Source of the DNA: JAOEGB01 sp041262585
GTDB taxonomy: Bacteria; Actinomycetota; Actinomycetes; Streptosporangiales; Streptosporangiaceae
Assembly: GCF_041262585.1 (NCBI RefSeq)
Contig: NZ_JBGCBZ010000003.1
Location: 343,680-407,679 of the forward strand
Length of the DNA stretch: 64,000 nucleotides
Direction of reading: 5' to 3'
This document shows, piece after piece, positions 1-9,333 of the stretch. The first letter of the stretch is position 1. Every line of letters begins with the position of its first letter. Made by a program: the position numbers and the translations under genes. The notes under the pieces are model-generated. The model did no database searches, was not told the origin of the DNA, and saw only the letters and a list, made by a program, of their open reading frames with translations.

Positions 1-1
1 G

Positions 2-313
2 CGGATCGCCGCCGCCCAGGCCAGGTTCGCCCGGATGGACTCGGTGGGCCAGCGCCGCATGGCCGGCCTGCACGGCGGGTCGGCCGGCAGCCTGGAGGTC
101 TCCCCGAACCTCTGGGCGGGCGTCGGGCTGGTCCGCGAGGGGGCCGGGACGGCGCTCGTCGGCAGCTACGACGAGGTGGCCGAGAGGATCAGGGAGTACG
201 CCGCGCTCGGCCTCGACGAGTTCATCGTCTCCGGCTGGCCGCATCTCGAAGAGGCCCTGCGCGTGGGCGACTTCGTCCTCCCCCGCCTCGCGGGCGCCTC
301 CGCCGCGGCATGA
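2..313 (+). CDS. LLM-class flavin-dependent monooxygenase, C-terminal part (SsuD-like)
   Basis: Only the last ~103 codons are inside the window; the start lies upstream. The C-terminal pattern (a GSYDEVAERIREY segment, then DEFIVSGWPHLEEA and a final FVLPRL) matches the end of luciferase-like FMNH2-dependent monooxygenases of the alkanesulfonate monooxygenase (SsuD) type. That family cleaves alkanesulfonates to sulfite and aldehyde using reduced FMN supplied by a separate reductase. The substrate cannot be judged from this fragment. It ends at TGA 311-313 and converges on the PhoX-like gene. Confidence 0.8.
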   Translation, partial: RIAAAQARFARMDSVGQRRMAGLHGGSAGSLEVSPNLWAGVGLVREGAGTALVGSYDEVAERIREYAALGLDEFIVSGWPHLEEALRVGDFVLPRLAGASAAA

Positions 314-412
314 GCACCGGCACCACCCCCGGCCGATCGGGGCGGGGCCTGGCGGGCCGGGCTGGGGCGGGCGGCGTCGCTGCGGCTTGTCCGGCCCGGC
401 TCGCGTGCCGGG

Positions 413-1654
413 TCATCCTCTGAAGGGGCCGCTGACCTCGTACGTGATGCCCGCGCCGGTTGAGCCTCCGCCGCCCGGGTTCGCGCTGCCGCGTGGGTTC
501 GCGCTGCCGGCTTGGTGGGCACCGCGCTGGGACGAGAAGTAGAGCCTGCCGCCGTCGGGCGAGAACGCCGGGCCCGTGATTCGCGACCCCTCATGCCCTT
601 CGACATGCCCTTCGACGCGGAGGAAGGGGGAGACCACGCCGTCGCGGGCGATGACGTTGATCTCCATGACGCCGTCGTCCTCCGCGACGAACAGGCCTCC
701 CCGGGTGGTCATGACGCCGTTGCCGGGTTCGTACGGCCGGGCCTCGCCGTCATGGTCGTACGGCTGGGCTCCGCCGTCATAGAGGACCGTGACGCGCTCG
801 TTCACCGCGTCGTAGGCGTACACCCGGCCGTCGCCCCTGGTCGTGAAGTAGCAGAACCCGTCGGCGTAGTGGCAATCCTGAGCGCCGTCGAAGCGCCGGG
901 CGCCCTGGACCTGCTCTCTGGCCGGTACGGACATCGCGCTGGGGTTCCTCACCGGCTTCCAGATCGCGGCCTGCTCGCCGGTCGTTCCAGCCAGGGCTTC
1001 CAGAGTGCCAGTGGTCAGGTCGCCCCAGTCTTCCGGACGGAACCGGTACAAACAGCCGTCCGGCTCGTCCTCGACGAGGTAGACGACCCCCCTGTCGGGG
1101 TCGATCGCGACCCCTCCGTGCCTGAACCGCCCCATCGGGAGGCGCGGCAGCCCGGCGCGGTAGCCGTACGGATCGCACTCGAAGACCCGGCCGAGAGGGG
1201 TGGCCTCGCACGACAGCCAGGTGTGCCACGGGGTCGCCGCGCCCGCGCGGTTATGGTCGGTCCCGGACAGGATCCGGTATCCGCCGCCCACCGTCCCGTC
1301 CGGCTCGAACCGCACGGCCGACACGCCTCCGAGCAACGGGACATCGGAGTTGGACACGTAGATCCAGCCGTCGCCGTCAGGGAAGCACGCTCCCCCGCCG
1401 GGGGCGGCGTGCCAGGTCACGCCGCCGACCCGCTCACCGGACCGGCCGACGATCCGGCAGGAGAAGCCCTCAGGGAGCGCGACGCCGTTGCCGTCCGCCG
1501 CCCGCAACGGGCCGAAGGGACCGCGTTCCGGCGGTCGCGCGGGCTGCGTCCGGGTCGCGGACTCCGCCTGCGGCGGCACCACGCGGGCCAACCGCCAGAG
1601 CGAGCCCGACAGTGGGGCGAGAGCTCCGGACCGGACGGACGTACGGCCCACCAT
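413..1654 (-). CDS. PhoX/DUF839 family protein
   Basis: The 413-residue product carries the DUF839 signatures WHTWLSCE (about residue 142), GRFRHGGVAIDP (about 176) and repeated blade-like segments of a beta-propeller, including YLVEDEPDGCLYRF and GLFVAEDDG. Characterised members are Ca/Fe-dependent alkaline phosphatases (PhoX), but many actinobacterial DUF839 proteins have no assigned activity. The N-terminus is basic and contains no convincing Tat or Sec signal, so either the start is different or this copy is cytosolic. The C-terminus has an imperfect GSANPRGSANPGG duplication. The family is a confident call; phosphatase activity is only possible. Confidence 0.75.
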   Translation of the reverse strand: MVGRTSVRSGALAPLSGSLWRLARVVPPQAESATRTQPARPPERGPFGPLRAADGNGVALPEGFSCRIVGRSGERVGGVTWHAAPGGGACFPDGDGWIYVSNSDVPLLGGVSAVRFEPDGTVGGGYRILSGTDHNRAGAATPWHTWLSCEATPLGRVFECDPYGYRAGLPRLPMGRFRHGGVAIDPDRGVVYLVEDEPDGCLYRFRPEDWGDLTTGTLEALAGTTGEQAAIWKPVRNPSAMSVPAREQVQGARRFDGAQDCHYADGFCYFTTRGDGRVYAYDAVNERVTVLYDGGAQPYDHDGEARPYEPGNGVMTTRGGLFVAEDDGVMEINVIARDGVVSPFLRVEGHVEGHEGSRITGPAFSPDGGRLYFSSQRGAHQAGSANPRGSANPGGGGSTGAGITYEVSGPFRG

Positions 1655-1680
1655 GACCGCCTCCTCGACCTACGCCTATG

Positions 1681-1730
1681 GACATGCGTTATGGACCTGC
1701 GTTATGGACCTGCGTTATGGACCCGCGCTT
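1681..1730 (+). repeat. 13-bp tandem repeat, about 3.8 copies, in the 1655-1996 intergenic region
   Basis: Units of the form GACCTGCGTTATG start at 1681, 1694 and 1707, with a degenerate fourth at 1720. They sit between the divergently transcribed PhoX-like gene and the MerR-VWA operon, right upstream of the PhoX start. The rest of this 340-base gap shows no coding signal except the operator/promoter at 1961-1990. Confidence 0.8.
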
Positions 1731-1960
1731 ACTTGCCTGCTGAACGCCCTCGTTCACCGGTGTCCCGTTCCCCGGCTCACCGTTCGCTACCGCGCCCGTG
1801 GGACGTCGACTGAGACATCCACCCGCCGCCGGAACCCCGGCCCAGTCGATCGGAACGAGATGAACAGGCAGGCGAGCCACGTCTTTCCTGCGGCCAAACT
1901 TTCCACGAAGCATGGCCGGTCATGACACCGGCCGCTGACCGTACGGCGCCTCGGCGCATG

Positions 1961-1990
1961 TTGACAGTGTCATTGTGACAGTGTCACTAT
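1961..1990 (+). promoter_or_regulatory. Promoter with twin TGACA-G-TGTCA operator for the MerR/VIT-VWA operon
   Basis: Two identical 11-bp odd palindromes, TGACAGTGTCA, lie at 1962-1972 and 1976-1986 with a 14-bp repeat period. The first overlaps a perfect -35 hexamer TTGACA (1961-1966). A weak -10, CACTAT (1985-1990), follows after an 18-bp spacer. The predicted transcription start falls at or next to the ATG at 1997, so the message may be leaderless. The arrangement suggests negative autoregulation by the adjacent MerR protein (inference). Confidence 0.65.
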
Positions 1991-1996
1991 GTGGGC

Positions 1997-2890
1997 ATGA
2001 GCGAGACCTGGACCATCGGCGAGCTGGCGGAGCGGGCGGCGGCCCTGCTCGGCTCCGAGCCGCGCGTGAACGGCCGGGTTCGAGAGGTCCCCAATGAGCG
2101 GCTGATCAGGTGGTATACGACGATCGGCCTGGTTGACCCGCCGCTGACCCGGCGCGGAAGGGTGGCTCTCTACGGGCGTCGTCATCTGCTCCAGCTCCTG
2201 GCGATCAAGCGTCGCCAGGCGGACGGACTCTCGATCGCCGCCATCCAGACCGAGCTCGCCGGAGCCACCGACAGCATGCTCCAACGGGCGGCCGGCCTTT
2301 CAGCCATGGCCCCCGACGCGGCCGTGCCGGCCGATGCCGACATGCCGAAAAACACGCCCGTCGGGAGCACCCCTTTCGGGACGGTCACACCGGACAGCCC
2401 TTCCGAGCAGGAAGGCACCGCCACGCGGAAGGCCGAAGTCGCGCGGGGCAGGGCCGTCATGCCCGACGGCCACACCACTCAGGCCGACGGCGTGGCCCCA
2501 GCCAGTCGTCAGCGCTTCTGGACACGGCCCGCTCCCCCAGCCGCGCCGGTGCCCGCACCGGAATCCATGGCGGAGGGCGCCTTCGCGACCACGAGAGAAG
2601 CCGCGTCCGTGGGTACAGCCACGGGAGAGCCGCTGCCCGTGGCGACCGTGGCGGCAGCCGACACTGGGCTGCCTACTGACGTCGTGTACGGGGTCCGGCT
2701 GGCGCCGGGGGTGACGGTAATGCTCGATCTCGCCGGCCGTACGCCGACCGCCGATGACATAGCCGCGCTCCGGCGAGCTTCTGAACCGCTCCTCGCCACG
2801 CTGGCCGGGCTCCACCTCACGCGAGACAGCAAGACTCCCCGGACCCGGGGCAACACACGCTCCGACCACGCTGAAGGGATGACGCCATGA
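1997..2890 (+). CDS. MerR-family transcriptional regulator of a VIT-VWA operon
   Basis: The N-terminal third (297 residues with the ATG at 1997) is a MerR-type winged helix: WTIGELAERAA, RLIRWYTTIGLVDPP and YGRRHLLQLLAIKRRQADGLS. A Pro/Ala/Thr-rich linker (about 95-220) leads to a small C-terminal domain with GVRLAPGVTVMLDL and a final helix. No Cys cluster of the metal-sensing MerR type is visible. The TGA overlaps the ATG of the VIT-VWA gene (ATGA), indicating translational coupling. A GTG at 1991 is an alternative start, but neither has a Shine-Dalgarno, consistent with a leaderless mRNA. Its target is probably its own operon. Confidence 0.8.
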   Translation: MSETWTIGELAERAAALLGSEPRVNGRVREVPNERLIRWYTTIGLVDPPLTRRGRVALYGRRHLLQLLAIKRRQADGLSIAAIQTELAGATDSMLQRAAGLSAMAPDAAVPADADMPKNTPVGSTPFGTVTPDSPSEQEGTATRKAEVARGRAVMPDGHTTQADGVAPASRQRFWTRPAPPAAPVPAPESMAEGAFATTREAASVGTATGEPLPVATVAAADTGLPTDVVYGVRLAPGVTVMLDLAGRTPTADDIAALRRASEPLLATLAGLHLTRDSKTPRTRGNTRSDHAEGMTP

Positions 2891-5592
2891 CCGTTCCCAT
2901 CACGCCTTTGCGGCCGGAGGAGTGCCGGCCCCTGCCGGACGCCGGCCTGGGGGCACTCGAGACCGAGAAGGGCAACCTGCCACTGGAAAGCGTCGATGTC
3001 ACGGCGCGCGTGACCGGGCTCGTGGCCGGAGTCGAGGTGGTCCAGGGCTTCCGGAACCCGTTCGACGTGTCGCTGGAGGCCACGTACGTCTTTCCGCTCC
3101 CGCCCAGAGCAGCGGTCACCGCCTTCCGGATGGAGGCCGACGATCGGGTCATCGAGGGGGTGCTCAAGGAGCGCGGGCAGGCGCGCGCCGACTACGACCG
3201 TGCCCTCGCGGAGGGCAGGCGAGCCGCGATCGCAGAGGAGGACCGGCCCGACGTCTTCACCATCCGCGTCGGCAACATCGTGCCCGGCGAGCACGTCAAG
3301 GTACGGCTCACGCTGAGCCAGCCGCTCCCGTACGAGGACGGCGCGGCCGAGTTCCGGTTCCCGCTGGTGGTGGCACCGCGCTACATCCCGGGCGCACCGC
3401 TCCCCGACTCCCCGGCGGGTGACGGCGTGGCGCCGGACACCGACGCGGTGCCCGACGCCTCCCGGATCACCCCGCCGGTGCTGCTTCCCGGATTCCCCAA
3501 TCCGGTACGGCTCTCGCTGGCGACGACGATCGACCCGGCGGGGCTCGACCTCCGCGAGATCCGCTCCAGCCTCCACGAGGTCTCCCGCGAGGGGGACACG
3601 ATCAGCGTCCGGCCCGGCGAGCGCCTCGATCGCGACTTCATCCTCCGGTTGGCCTTCGACGCCTCCACCGCGCTGGCCCTGCTCCCCGACGCCGAGACTC
3701 CCGGAAAGCAGACTCAAGGGAGCGGGACGCCCGGCGTCGGCGTGAGCGACAGCCGCCAGGCACAAACCCAGGAGAGCGGAAGCCGCGAACGCTCCAAGGC
3801 GCCGTCGCGGCAGTCGTCCCAGCGGCCAGCAGGCGGCTCAGGGGAGGGCTCCCAAGATGACCCTGAGGGGACCTTCACACTGACCGTGGTGCCGCCTTCC
3901 GACGCGGCGGCCGACGTCCACCCGCGTGACGTGGTGCTGCTCCTCGACCGCTCGGGCAGCATGACCGGATGGAAGATGGTGGCCGCCAGGCGGGCGGCGG
4001 CCCGGATCGTCGACACTCTGACCGAGCGCGACCGGTTCGCGGTCCTGTCGTTCGACTCGGTCATCGAGCGGGCCTTCCCCGGCGGGCTGGTGGAGGCCAC
4101 CGACCGCAACCGCTACAGGGCGGTGGAGCACCTGGCCCGGCTGGAGGCCCGTGGCGGCACGGAGATCCTCGCCCCGATGGAGGAAGGGCTCCGTCTGCTG
4201 GGCGAAGCCGCGCCACGGAACCACGGCGCCGGCACGGGCACCACTCCACCGGTGGCCACCACGGCCGGCTCGACCGGCTCGGACGGCAGGCCGGCGGGTG
4301 ACTCTCCGACAGACCGCGTCCTCGTGCTCGTCACGGACGGGCAGGTGGGCAACGAGGACCAGATCCTGGAGCGGACCGGGGCTCGACTCGGCGGCATCCG
4401 GGTGCACACGGTCGGCATCGACCAGGCCGTCAACGCGGGGTTCCTCGGCAGGCTGGCCCTTCTCGGCTCAGGCCGGTGCGAGCTGGTCGAGTCGGAGGAC
4501 CGTCTCGATGTGGCGATGGAGCACATCCACCGGAGGATCGGTTCGCCTCTCGTCACCGACATCGCGTTGAAGGCCGAGGGCCTCGACATCGTCGCCGACA
4601 CCGTGACCCACGTCGGTTCGCTCTATCCAGGCGTCCCGCTGACCGTCTCCGGACGCTACCGGGGCCGTCCATCGGGAGCGATGACCGTACGAGGTCTGAC
4701 CCCCGACGGCCGGCCGTGGGAGACACGGGTGAGCGGCCAGGAGGTTACCGGCACCGCGGCGCGGGCCGTATGGGCGCGGGCACACCTGCGGCGGCTGGAG
4801 GATCGGTACGCCATCGGCGACCGTTCGCTGGAGCAGGAGATCGTCGTCACGTCGCTCAAGTTCGGCGTGCTGTGCCGGTTCACCGCGTTCGTGGCCGTCG
4901 ACTCCCGCGTGGTCGCCGACGGCGGCCCCGGGCATCACGTCATCCAGCCCGTCGAGATGCCGGGCGGCTGGGAGATGCCGGTGGCCATGCCGATGATGGC
5001 TGCGGCACCCATGGCCAAGATGGCGGCGTTCACCACCACGACCAGTGCCGAGTGGACGACGGACGAGGCCGTCGCGATGGGCGGCGCCTCACCGTCCGCT
5101 CCCCCGGCGCCCATGGCGCCCGGCCAGGCGCGGGTGCCGTACGCGGCGGCCCCAGCTGCCGCGCCCGGCTCCATGGGACGGGTGACGGGCGGGCGCGGCT
5201 TCTCCGTGGGAGCGCGCATGCCGCACCCCGGGCGCGACAGGGCTCCGGCGACGGACCTCGACGGTGTCCGCCCGCTGCTGTCGGAGGAGCTGGTCCGGCT
5301 GCGGGAGGCCGAGTCGCTGCCGGAGCTCGGCAGGCGGCGCTACCTGGCCGACCTTGCCAGCCGTCTCCGGGTGATCGACCAGATGATCGGCGGCCACGCC
5401 GAGCTCACCGCGCTCGCGGTCGAGCTGGAGACGGCCGAGAGGGCCGCCACGGGCCTCGACGCCCTGTGGCGACGTGCCATCGACGCGCTGACAGCACTCA
5501 TCAGCGGCTCCGAAGCGAGCTCCGAAGAGAGCTCCGAAGAGAGCTCCGAATCGAAGCCAAAGAGCCGCCGGGCCTTCTGGAAGCGCGCCTGA
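2887..5592 (+). CDS. VIT and von Willebrand factor A domain protein
   Basis: This 901-residue protein has an N-terminal VIT domain (about 20-150), with the family-like stretch YVFPLPPRAAVTAFRM and VIEGVLKERGQARADY. After a charged linker comes a VWA domain (about 340-545) whose MIDAS begins DVVLLLDRSGSM (DxSxS) and continues through GGTEILAPM and VLVLVTDGQVGN. The architecture resembles inter-alpha-trypsin inhibitor heavy chains, but there is no signal peptide, LPXTG motif or membrane segment, so it is probably cytosolic. A Met/Ala/Pro-rich segment (about 695-790) precedes a helical C-terminal domain. The tail contains a Ser-Ser-Glu-Glu tandem repeat from a 12-bp unit (5517-5552). Biochemical role unknown. 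Confidence 0.85.
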   Translation: MTVPITPLRPEECRPLPDAGLGALETEKGNLPLESVDVTARVTGLVAGVEVVQGFRNPFDVSLEATYVFPLPPRAAVTAFRMEADDRVIEGVLKERGQARADYDRALAEGRRAAIAEEDRPDVFTIRVGNIVPGEHVKVRLTLSQPLPYEDGAAEFRFPLVVAPRYIPGAPLPDSPAGDGVAPDTDAVPDASRITPPVLLPGFPNPVRLSLATTIDPAGLDLREIRSSLHEVSREGDTISVRPGERLDRDFILRLAFDASTALALLPDAETPGKQTQGSGTPGVGVSDSRQAQTQESGSRERSKAPSRQSSQRPAGGSGEGSQDDPEGTFTLTVVPPSDAAADVHPRDVVLLLDRSGSMTGWKMVAARRAAARIVDTLTERDRFAVLSFDSVIERAFPGGLVEATDRNRYRAVEHLARLEARGGTEILAPMEEGLRLLGEAAPRNHGAGTGTTPPVATTAGSTGSDGRPAGDSPTDRVLVLVTDGQVGNEDQILERTGARLGGIRVHTVGIDQAVNAGFLGRLALLGSGRCELVESEDRLDVAMEHIHRRIGSPLVTDIALKAEGLDIVADTVTHVGSLYPGVPLTVSGRYRGRPSGAMTVRGLTPDGRPWETRVSGQEVTGTAARAVWARAHLRRLEDRYAIGDRSLEQEIVVTSLKFGVLCRFTAFVAVDSRVVADGGPGHHVIQPVEMPGGWEMPVAMPMMAAAPMAKMAAFTTTTSAEWTTDEAVAMGGASPSAPPAPMAPGQARVPYAAAPAAAPGSMGRVTGGRGFSVGARMPHPGRDRAPATDLDGVRPLLSEELVRLREAESLPELGRRRYLADLASRLRVIDQMIGGHAELTALAVELETAERAATGLDALWRRAIDALTALISGSEASSEESSEESSESKPKSRRAFWKRA

Positions 5593-5611
5593 CGACCGCG
5601 GCGTTACAACC

Positions 5612-5657
5612 AACGACCCGAGTGCCCGGCGTGGCAGCGCCCGGCCCTCGGGTCGTT
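5612..5657 (+). terminator. Hairpin after the VIT-VWA gene
   Basis: An 11-bp perfect inverted repeat (AACGACCCGAG at 5612-5622, complement at 5647-5657) with a GC-rich loop begins 20 bp after the VIT-VWA stop codon. A weak T-containing tail follows. It probably ends the MerR/VIT-VWA transcript. Confidence 0.65.
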
Positions 5658-5873
5658 CATTGGGGTGTTCGATCAGTGAGTCCGTCGATCACTTGGGTTC
5701 GGGGAGGCGGATGACATCGGACGGGGGTGTGGGTTTGGGACGCCGCGGCTCCCTCACCCCTCCCGTGTCGGGCCGATCGTCACGTCCTCCTGCGAGGACA
5801 CGAGAACGGCGGCGCAGCATACGGTTGATGAGCCCTTTAAGCCCCATGTGCGAAGAACGCATAAGGTTGTTGG

Positions 5874-6740
5874 ATGAGTTCCCTGGTTCTGGACGGCGGT
5901 CTGGCGACGCATCTGGAAGCGCTCGGCTGCGACCTCAGTGATGAGCTGTGGTCCGCGAAGCTGCTGGTGGAGGATCCCGGCGTCATCCGCCAGGCTCATC
6001 ACGACTACTTCGCCGCCGGCGCGGACGTCGCGACCACCGCGAGCTACCAGGCCAGCATCCCGGGGTTCGTACGGCGGGGCCTCACGCCCGGCGAGGCCCG
6101 CGACCTCATCCAGTTGTCGGTGACGCTGGCCAGGCAGGCCAGGGACGCCGCGGGTCACGGCCTGGTCGCCGCCAGCGTCGGACCGTACGGCGCGTACCTG
6201 GCCAACGGCGCCGAGTACACGGGCGACTACGACCTGGACGAAGACGGCCTGGTCGACTGGCATCGAGACCGTTTCGAGCTCCTGGCCTCGGCCGGGGCCG
6301 ACCTGCTGGCCTGCGAGACCATCCCGTCACTCGACGAGGCGCGGGCCCTCGCGACGCTGCTGCGGGAGACGCCGTCGGCGCGGGCGTGGGTCACGTTCTC
6401 CTGCCGCGACGGCGAGCACGTCAGCGACGGGACGCCGTTCAAGGAGTGCGCCGCCGTCTTCGCGGACCTCCCCCAGGTGATCGCCGTGGGCGTGAACTGC
6501 ACGGCGCCGACGTTCGTCCCCGGCCTCATCGGCAACGGCGCGACCATCGTCTATCCCAACTCGGGCGAGACCTGGGACGCGGCCAACCAGCGCTGGCTCG
6601 GCCTGACCGACCCCGTCGAGTACGGCGAGGCCGCCGCGCGGTGGCGGGCCATGGGCGCCGAGCACATCGGCGGATGCTGCCGCACCACCCCCGACCACAT
6701 CCGCGAGATCCGTTCCCACCTCGGCGAGAACCCGAAGTAG
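5874..6740 (+). CDS. mmuM: Homocysteine S-methyltransferase
   Basis: The 288-residue product matches the MmuM/YagD type: N-terminal LVLDGGLATHLEALG, a GVNCTAP segment (about 205) supplying the first zinc cysteine, and GGCCRTTPDHI (about 268) supplying the Cys-Cys pair. The enzyme transfers a methyl group from S-methylmethionine (or S-adenosylmethionine) to homocysteine, giving methionine in the cytosol. The ATG at 5874 has AAGG seven bases upstream. It is monocistronic and faces the DHA2 transporter gene. It is 33 kb from the methionine-salvage island, and no common operator was recognised. Confidence 0.9.
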   Translation: MSSLVLDGGLATHLEALGCDLSDELWSAKLLVEDPGVIRQAHHDYFAAGADVATTASYQASIPGFVRRGLTPGEARDLIQLSVTLARQARDAAGHGLVAASVGPYGAYLANGAEYTGDYDLDEDGLVDWHRDRFELLASAGADLLACETIPSLDEARALATLLRETPSARAWVTFSCRDGEHVSDGTPFKECAAVFADLPQVIAVGVNCTAPTFVPGLIGNGATIVYPNSGETWDAANQRWLGLTDPVEYGEAAARWRAMGAEHIGGCCRTTPDHIREIRSHLGENPK

Positions 6741-6888
6741 CCCCCTGCCGAAACGACCAAGCGACCGCGCTCCCCGTGCCGCCTCGCCCCACCGCGCGTT
6801 TCCGGCTGCGGGTGGCCCGGAAGGCGTCGGCCCGGTGGACGGCTTCCCGCGCGGACAGCCCCAGCCGCGCCACAGGCTCGCGCCGCGC

Positions 6889-8427
6889 TCAGCCGGCGAC
6901 GGGCACGGGCTCGTCGGCTCGGGTGCCCAGGGGGATCTCCTTGAGGAAGAACGCCACCACGAACGCGAGGGCCACGAAGGGAAGGCTCGCGAGGAACACG
7001 TCGTCGATCGCGTTGGTGAAGGCGACCAGCACGTGCTCCTTGACCGGGGGCGGCAACTGCTGGATCGCCTGGACGTTGTTGGGGTTGACCCTTCCGGAGG
7101 GCGGCCGCCCGCCGAACTCCACGGCGAGGTAATGATGGAGCCGGCTCGTCAGCACGGCGCCCATGATCGCGGTGCCGATGGCGGCGCCCATCATGCGGAA
7201 GAACGACGTCGAGCTGGTGGCCGTGCCCATGTCGGCCCGGTCCACGGCGTTCTGGACGGCGGTCACGACGGTCTGCATGGTGAAGCCGAGGCCCGCGCCG
7301 AACAGGTAGGCGTAGATCGCGACCTGCCAGTACGGAGTGTCCACCTTGATGGTCGACAGCAGCCAGAGGGCGACCAGGAGGATGGCCGCGCCGACGATCG
7401 GGAAGATCTTGTAGCGGCCGGTCCGGGAGATGAGCTGCCCGGAGCTGACCGCCGTGGAGAAGATGCCGGCGACGGCGGGCAGGAGAGCGAGCCCCGACTG
7501 CGTCGGCGACATGCCCTGGACCGCCTGGAGGTAGACCGGCAGGAAGATCATGCCGCCGAACATCGCCAGGCCGGCGAGGAAGGTGAAGCCGTTTCCGACG
7601 CTGAAGATGGCGTTGCGGAACAGCCGCATGGGCAGGATCGGCTCCGGGGCCCGCAGCTCGACCAGCACGAAGAGCGCCGCCAGCGATACGAACCCGGCGA
7701 GCAGCGCGAGGGCGCCCGGCGCCGTCCAGCCGAGCTCGTTGCCCGCCCAGTCGAGGTAGAGCAGGAGGCAGGACACCCCGGCCACGATCAGCGCGGCGCC
7801 CAGGTAGTCGATCCGGTGGGGCCGCCGGACCACCGGGATCCTCAGCGCGACCGACGTCACGACGAGCGAGATCAGGCCGATCGGGAGGTTGATCCAGAAG
7901 ATCCACCGCCAGCCGGGGCCGTCGGTGAAGAAGCCGCCGAGCAGCGGCCCGGCGACGCTGGACACACCCCACACCGCGCCGAAGTATCCCTGGTAGCGGC
8001 CCCGCTCCCGGGGCGGGATGACGTCGCCGATGATGCTGAAGGCGAGGGCCATGAGCCCGCCGCCGCCCAGACCTTGGACGGCCCGGAACGCGATGAGCTG
8101 GCCGATGTCCTGGCTCAGCCCGGCCAGACAGGAGCCCACGAGGAAGATCCCGATGGCCGCCTGGAAGATGATCCGCCTGCCGTACAGGTCGGAGATCTTC
8201 CCCCAGAGCGGGGTGGCCGCGGTCGAGGTCAGCAGATAGGCCGTCACGACCCACGACAGCTTGTCGAGGCCGCCCAGCTCACTCACGATGCGCGGGAGCG
8301 CGGTGCCGACGATGCTCTGGTCGAGGGCGGCGAGCAGCATGCCGGCCGCGACTCCCGAAAGCACGATGAGGATCTGGCGGTGGGGAAGGTATCCGGAGGT
8401 GACTTCCGGCTCCTCGCGGACGCTCAT
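6889..8427 (-). CDS. DHA2-type (14-TM) MFS multidrug transporter
   Basis: The 512-residue protein is strongly hydrophobic, with the EmrB/QacA family motifs LDQSIVGTALPRI near TM1 (about 35-48) and GKISDLYGRR in the TM2-3 loop (about 74-83), and a long hydrophobic C-terminal half. Such proteins export drugs or other amphiphiles by proton antiport. GGAG lies six bases upstream of the ATG. No TetR or MarR regulator is adjacent, so the substrate cannot be inferred from context. Confidence 0.88.
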   Translation of the reverse strand: MSVREEPEVTSGYLPHRQILIVLSGVAAGMLLAALDQSIVGTALPRIVSELGGLDKLSWVVTAYLLTSTAATPLWGKISDLYGRRIIFQAAIGIFLVGSCLAGLSQDIGQLIAFRAVQGLGGGGLMALAFSIIGDVIPPRERGRYQGYFGAVWGVSSVAGPLLGGFFTDGPGWRWIFWINLPIGLISLVVTSVALRIPVVRRPHRIDYLGAALIVAGVSCLLLYLDWAGNELGWTAPGALALLAGFVSLAALFVLVELRAPEPILPMRLFRNAIFSVGNGFTFLAGLAMFGGMIFLPVYLQAVQGMSPTQSGLALLPAVAGIFSTAVSSGQLISRTGRYKIFPIVGAAILLVALWLLSTIKVDTPYWQVAIYAYLFGAGLGFTMQTVVTAVQNAVDRADMGTATSSTSFFRMMGAAIGTAIMGAVLTSRLHHYLAVEFGGRPPSGRVNPNNVQAIQQLPPPVKEHVLVAFTNAIDDVFLASLPFVALAFVVAFFLKEIPLGTRADEPVPVAG

Positions 8428-8506
8428 GTGCGCTCCGTTCTGAGTGCGAGCGGGATCAAGGCCACGCTACTCCCCACGACCGACGTTTCCGGGCCTCTCC
8501 GCCGCC

Positions 8507-9205
8507 TCAGGAGGCTTCGCGGGCGGCCCGGACCATCTCGACCTTCGCGCTCGCGGCATACTTGTCCACGTATTCCTGGCCGGACAGCTCCATCAGGGCG
8601 TACATGATCTCGTCGGTGACCGCACGGAGAACGAGCCGGTCGTTCTCCATGCCGTAGTAGCGGGAGAAGTCGAGGGGCTTGCCGTACTTCACTCCGGGCC
8701 GGATGCCGAAGCGGGGGAACGGCCGGCCGGGGGGCATCATCTCGAACGTGTCGATCATCGCCCAGGGGACGACGGGAGCGCGGGACTCCAGGGCGAGCCG
8801 GGCCACACCCGTCTTGCCCTTGTACAGCCGGCCGTCAGGAGAGCGGGTGCCCTCCGGGTAGATGCCGAGGACCTGGTCGTCCCGCAGGATGCGCAGGCCG
8901 GTGCGGAGGGCCGCCTCGCTGGCCTTGCCTCCGGAGCGGTCGATCGGAACGGTCCCGACCCCGGAGAAGAACGCCCGGCTGAACATGCCCTTGAGGCCGC
9001 GGCCGGTGAAGTACTCCGCCTTGCCGAGCGAGATCACCTTGCGGGGCAGGAACAGCGCTCCGAAGAAGTGGTCGGCGAACGACAGGTGGTTGCCGGCCAG
9101 GATGACCGGTCCCTCCTTCGGCACGTTGTCCACGCCCTCGGCCCACGGGCGGAACACGAAGTGGAGGAACGGCCAAAGGACCGCCTTAACCACCCAGTAG
9201 AACAC
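8507..9205 (-). CDS. PlsC-type 1-acyl-glycerol-3-phosphate acyltransferase family protein
   Basis: The acyltransferase block I motif NHLSFAD (H-x4-D, about residues 40-46) is present. Block II-like FSGVGTVPIDR and block III EGTRSPDGRL follow, then a proline-containing VVPWAMI segment. These place the 232-residue protein among membrane-associated lysophospholipid acyltransferases that make phosphatidic acid. The GTG start has GGAGG upstream. It diverges from the neighbouring hydrolase gene, with which a lipid-metabolism connection is plausible but unproven. Confidence 0.88.
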   Translation of the reverse strand: MFYWVVKAVLWPFLHFVFRPWAEGVDNVPKEGPVILAGNHLSFADHFFGALFLPRKVISLGKAEYFTGRGLKGMFSRAFFSGVGTVPIDRSGGKASEAALRTGLRILRDDQVLGIYPEGTRSPDGRLYKGKTGVARLALESRAPVVPWAMIDTFEMMPPGRPFPRFGIRPGVKYGKPLDFSRYYGMENDRLVLRAVTDEIMYALMELSGQEYVDKYAASAKVEMVRAAREAS

Positions 9206-9333
9206 TCAGGCACCCCCTCCGTCGGACGTGCAGTCATCTTCGCACGCGCCGCCCTCTCGCACTAACGACGACTTACGTGGGACTATCGGGCGAAATAATT
9301 GCGGACTTCGGCCTCGTGACGCGGAGGTTTCCC

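Noticed and set aside
512..1813. Open frame of 433 codons antisense to the PhoX-like gene
   Set aside because: Arg/Pro/Val-rich composition without motifs; the opposite strand encodes a clear DUF839 protein.
1976..1988. CRP site in the MerR promoter
   Set aside because: TGTGA and TCAC are separated by five rather than six bases, and the sequence is better explained by the repeated TGACA-G-TGTCA palindromes.
6551..8254. Open frame of 567 codons overlapping the DHA2 transporter
   Set aside because: Same strand, other frame; low-complexity Arg/Gly/Pro composition against a clear membrane protein in the true frame.
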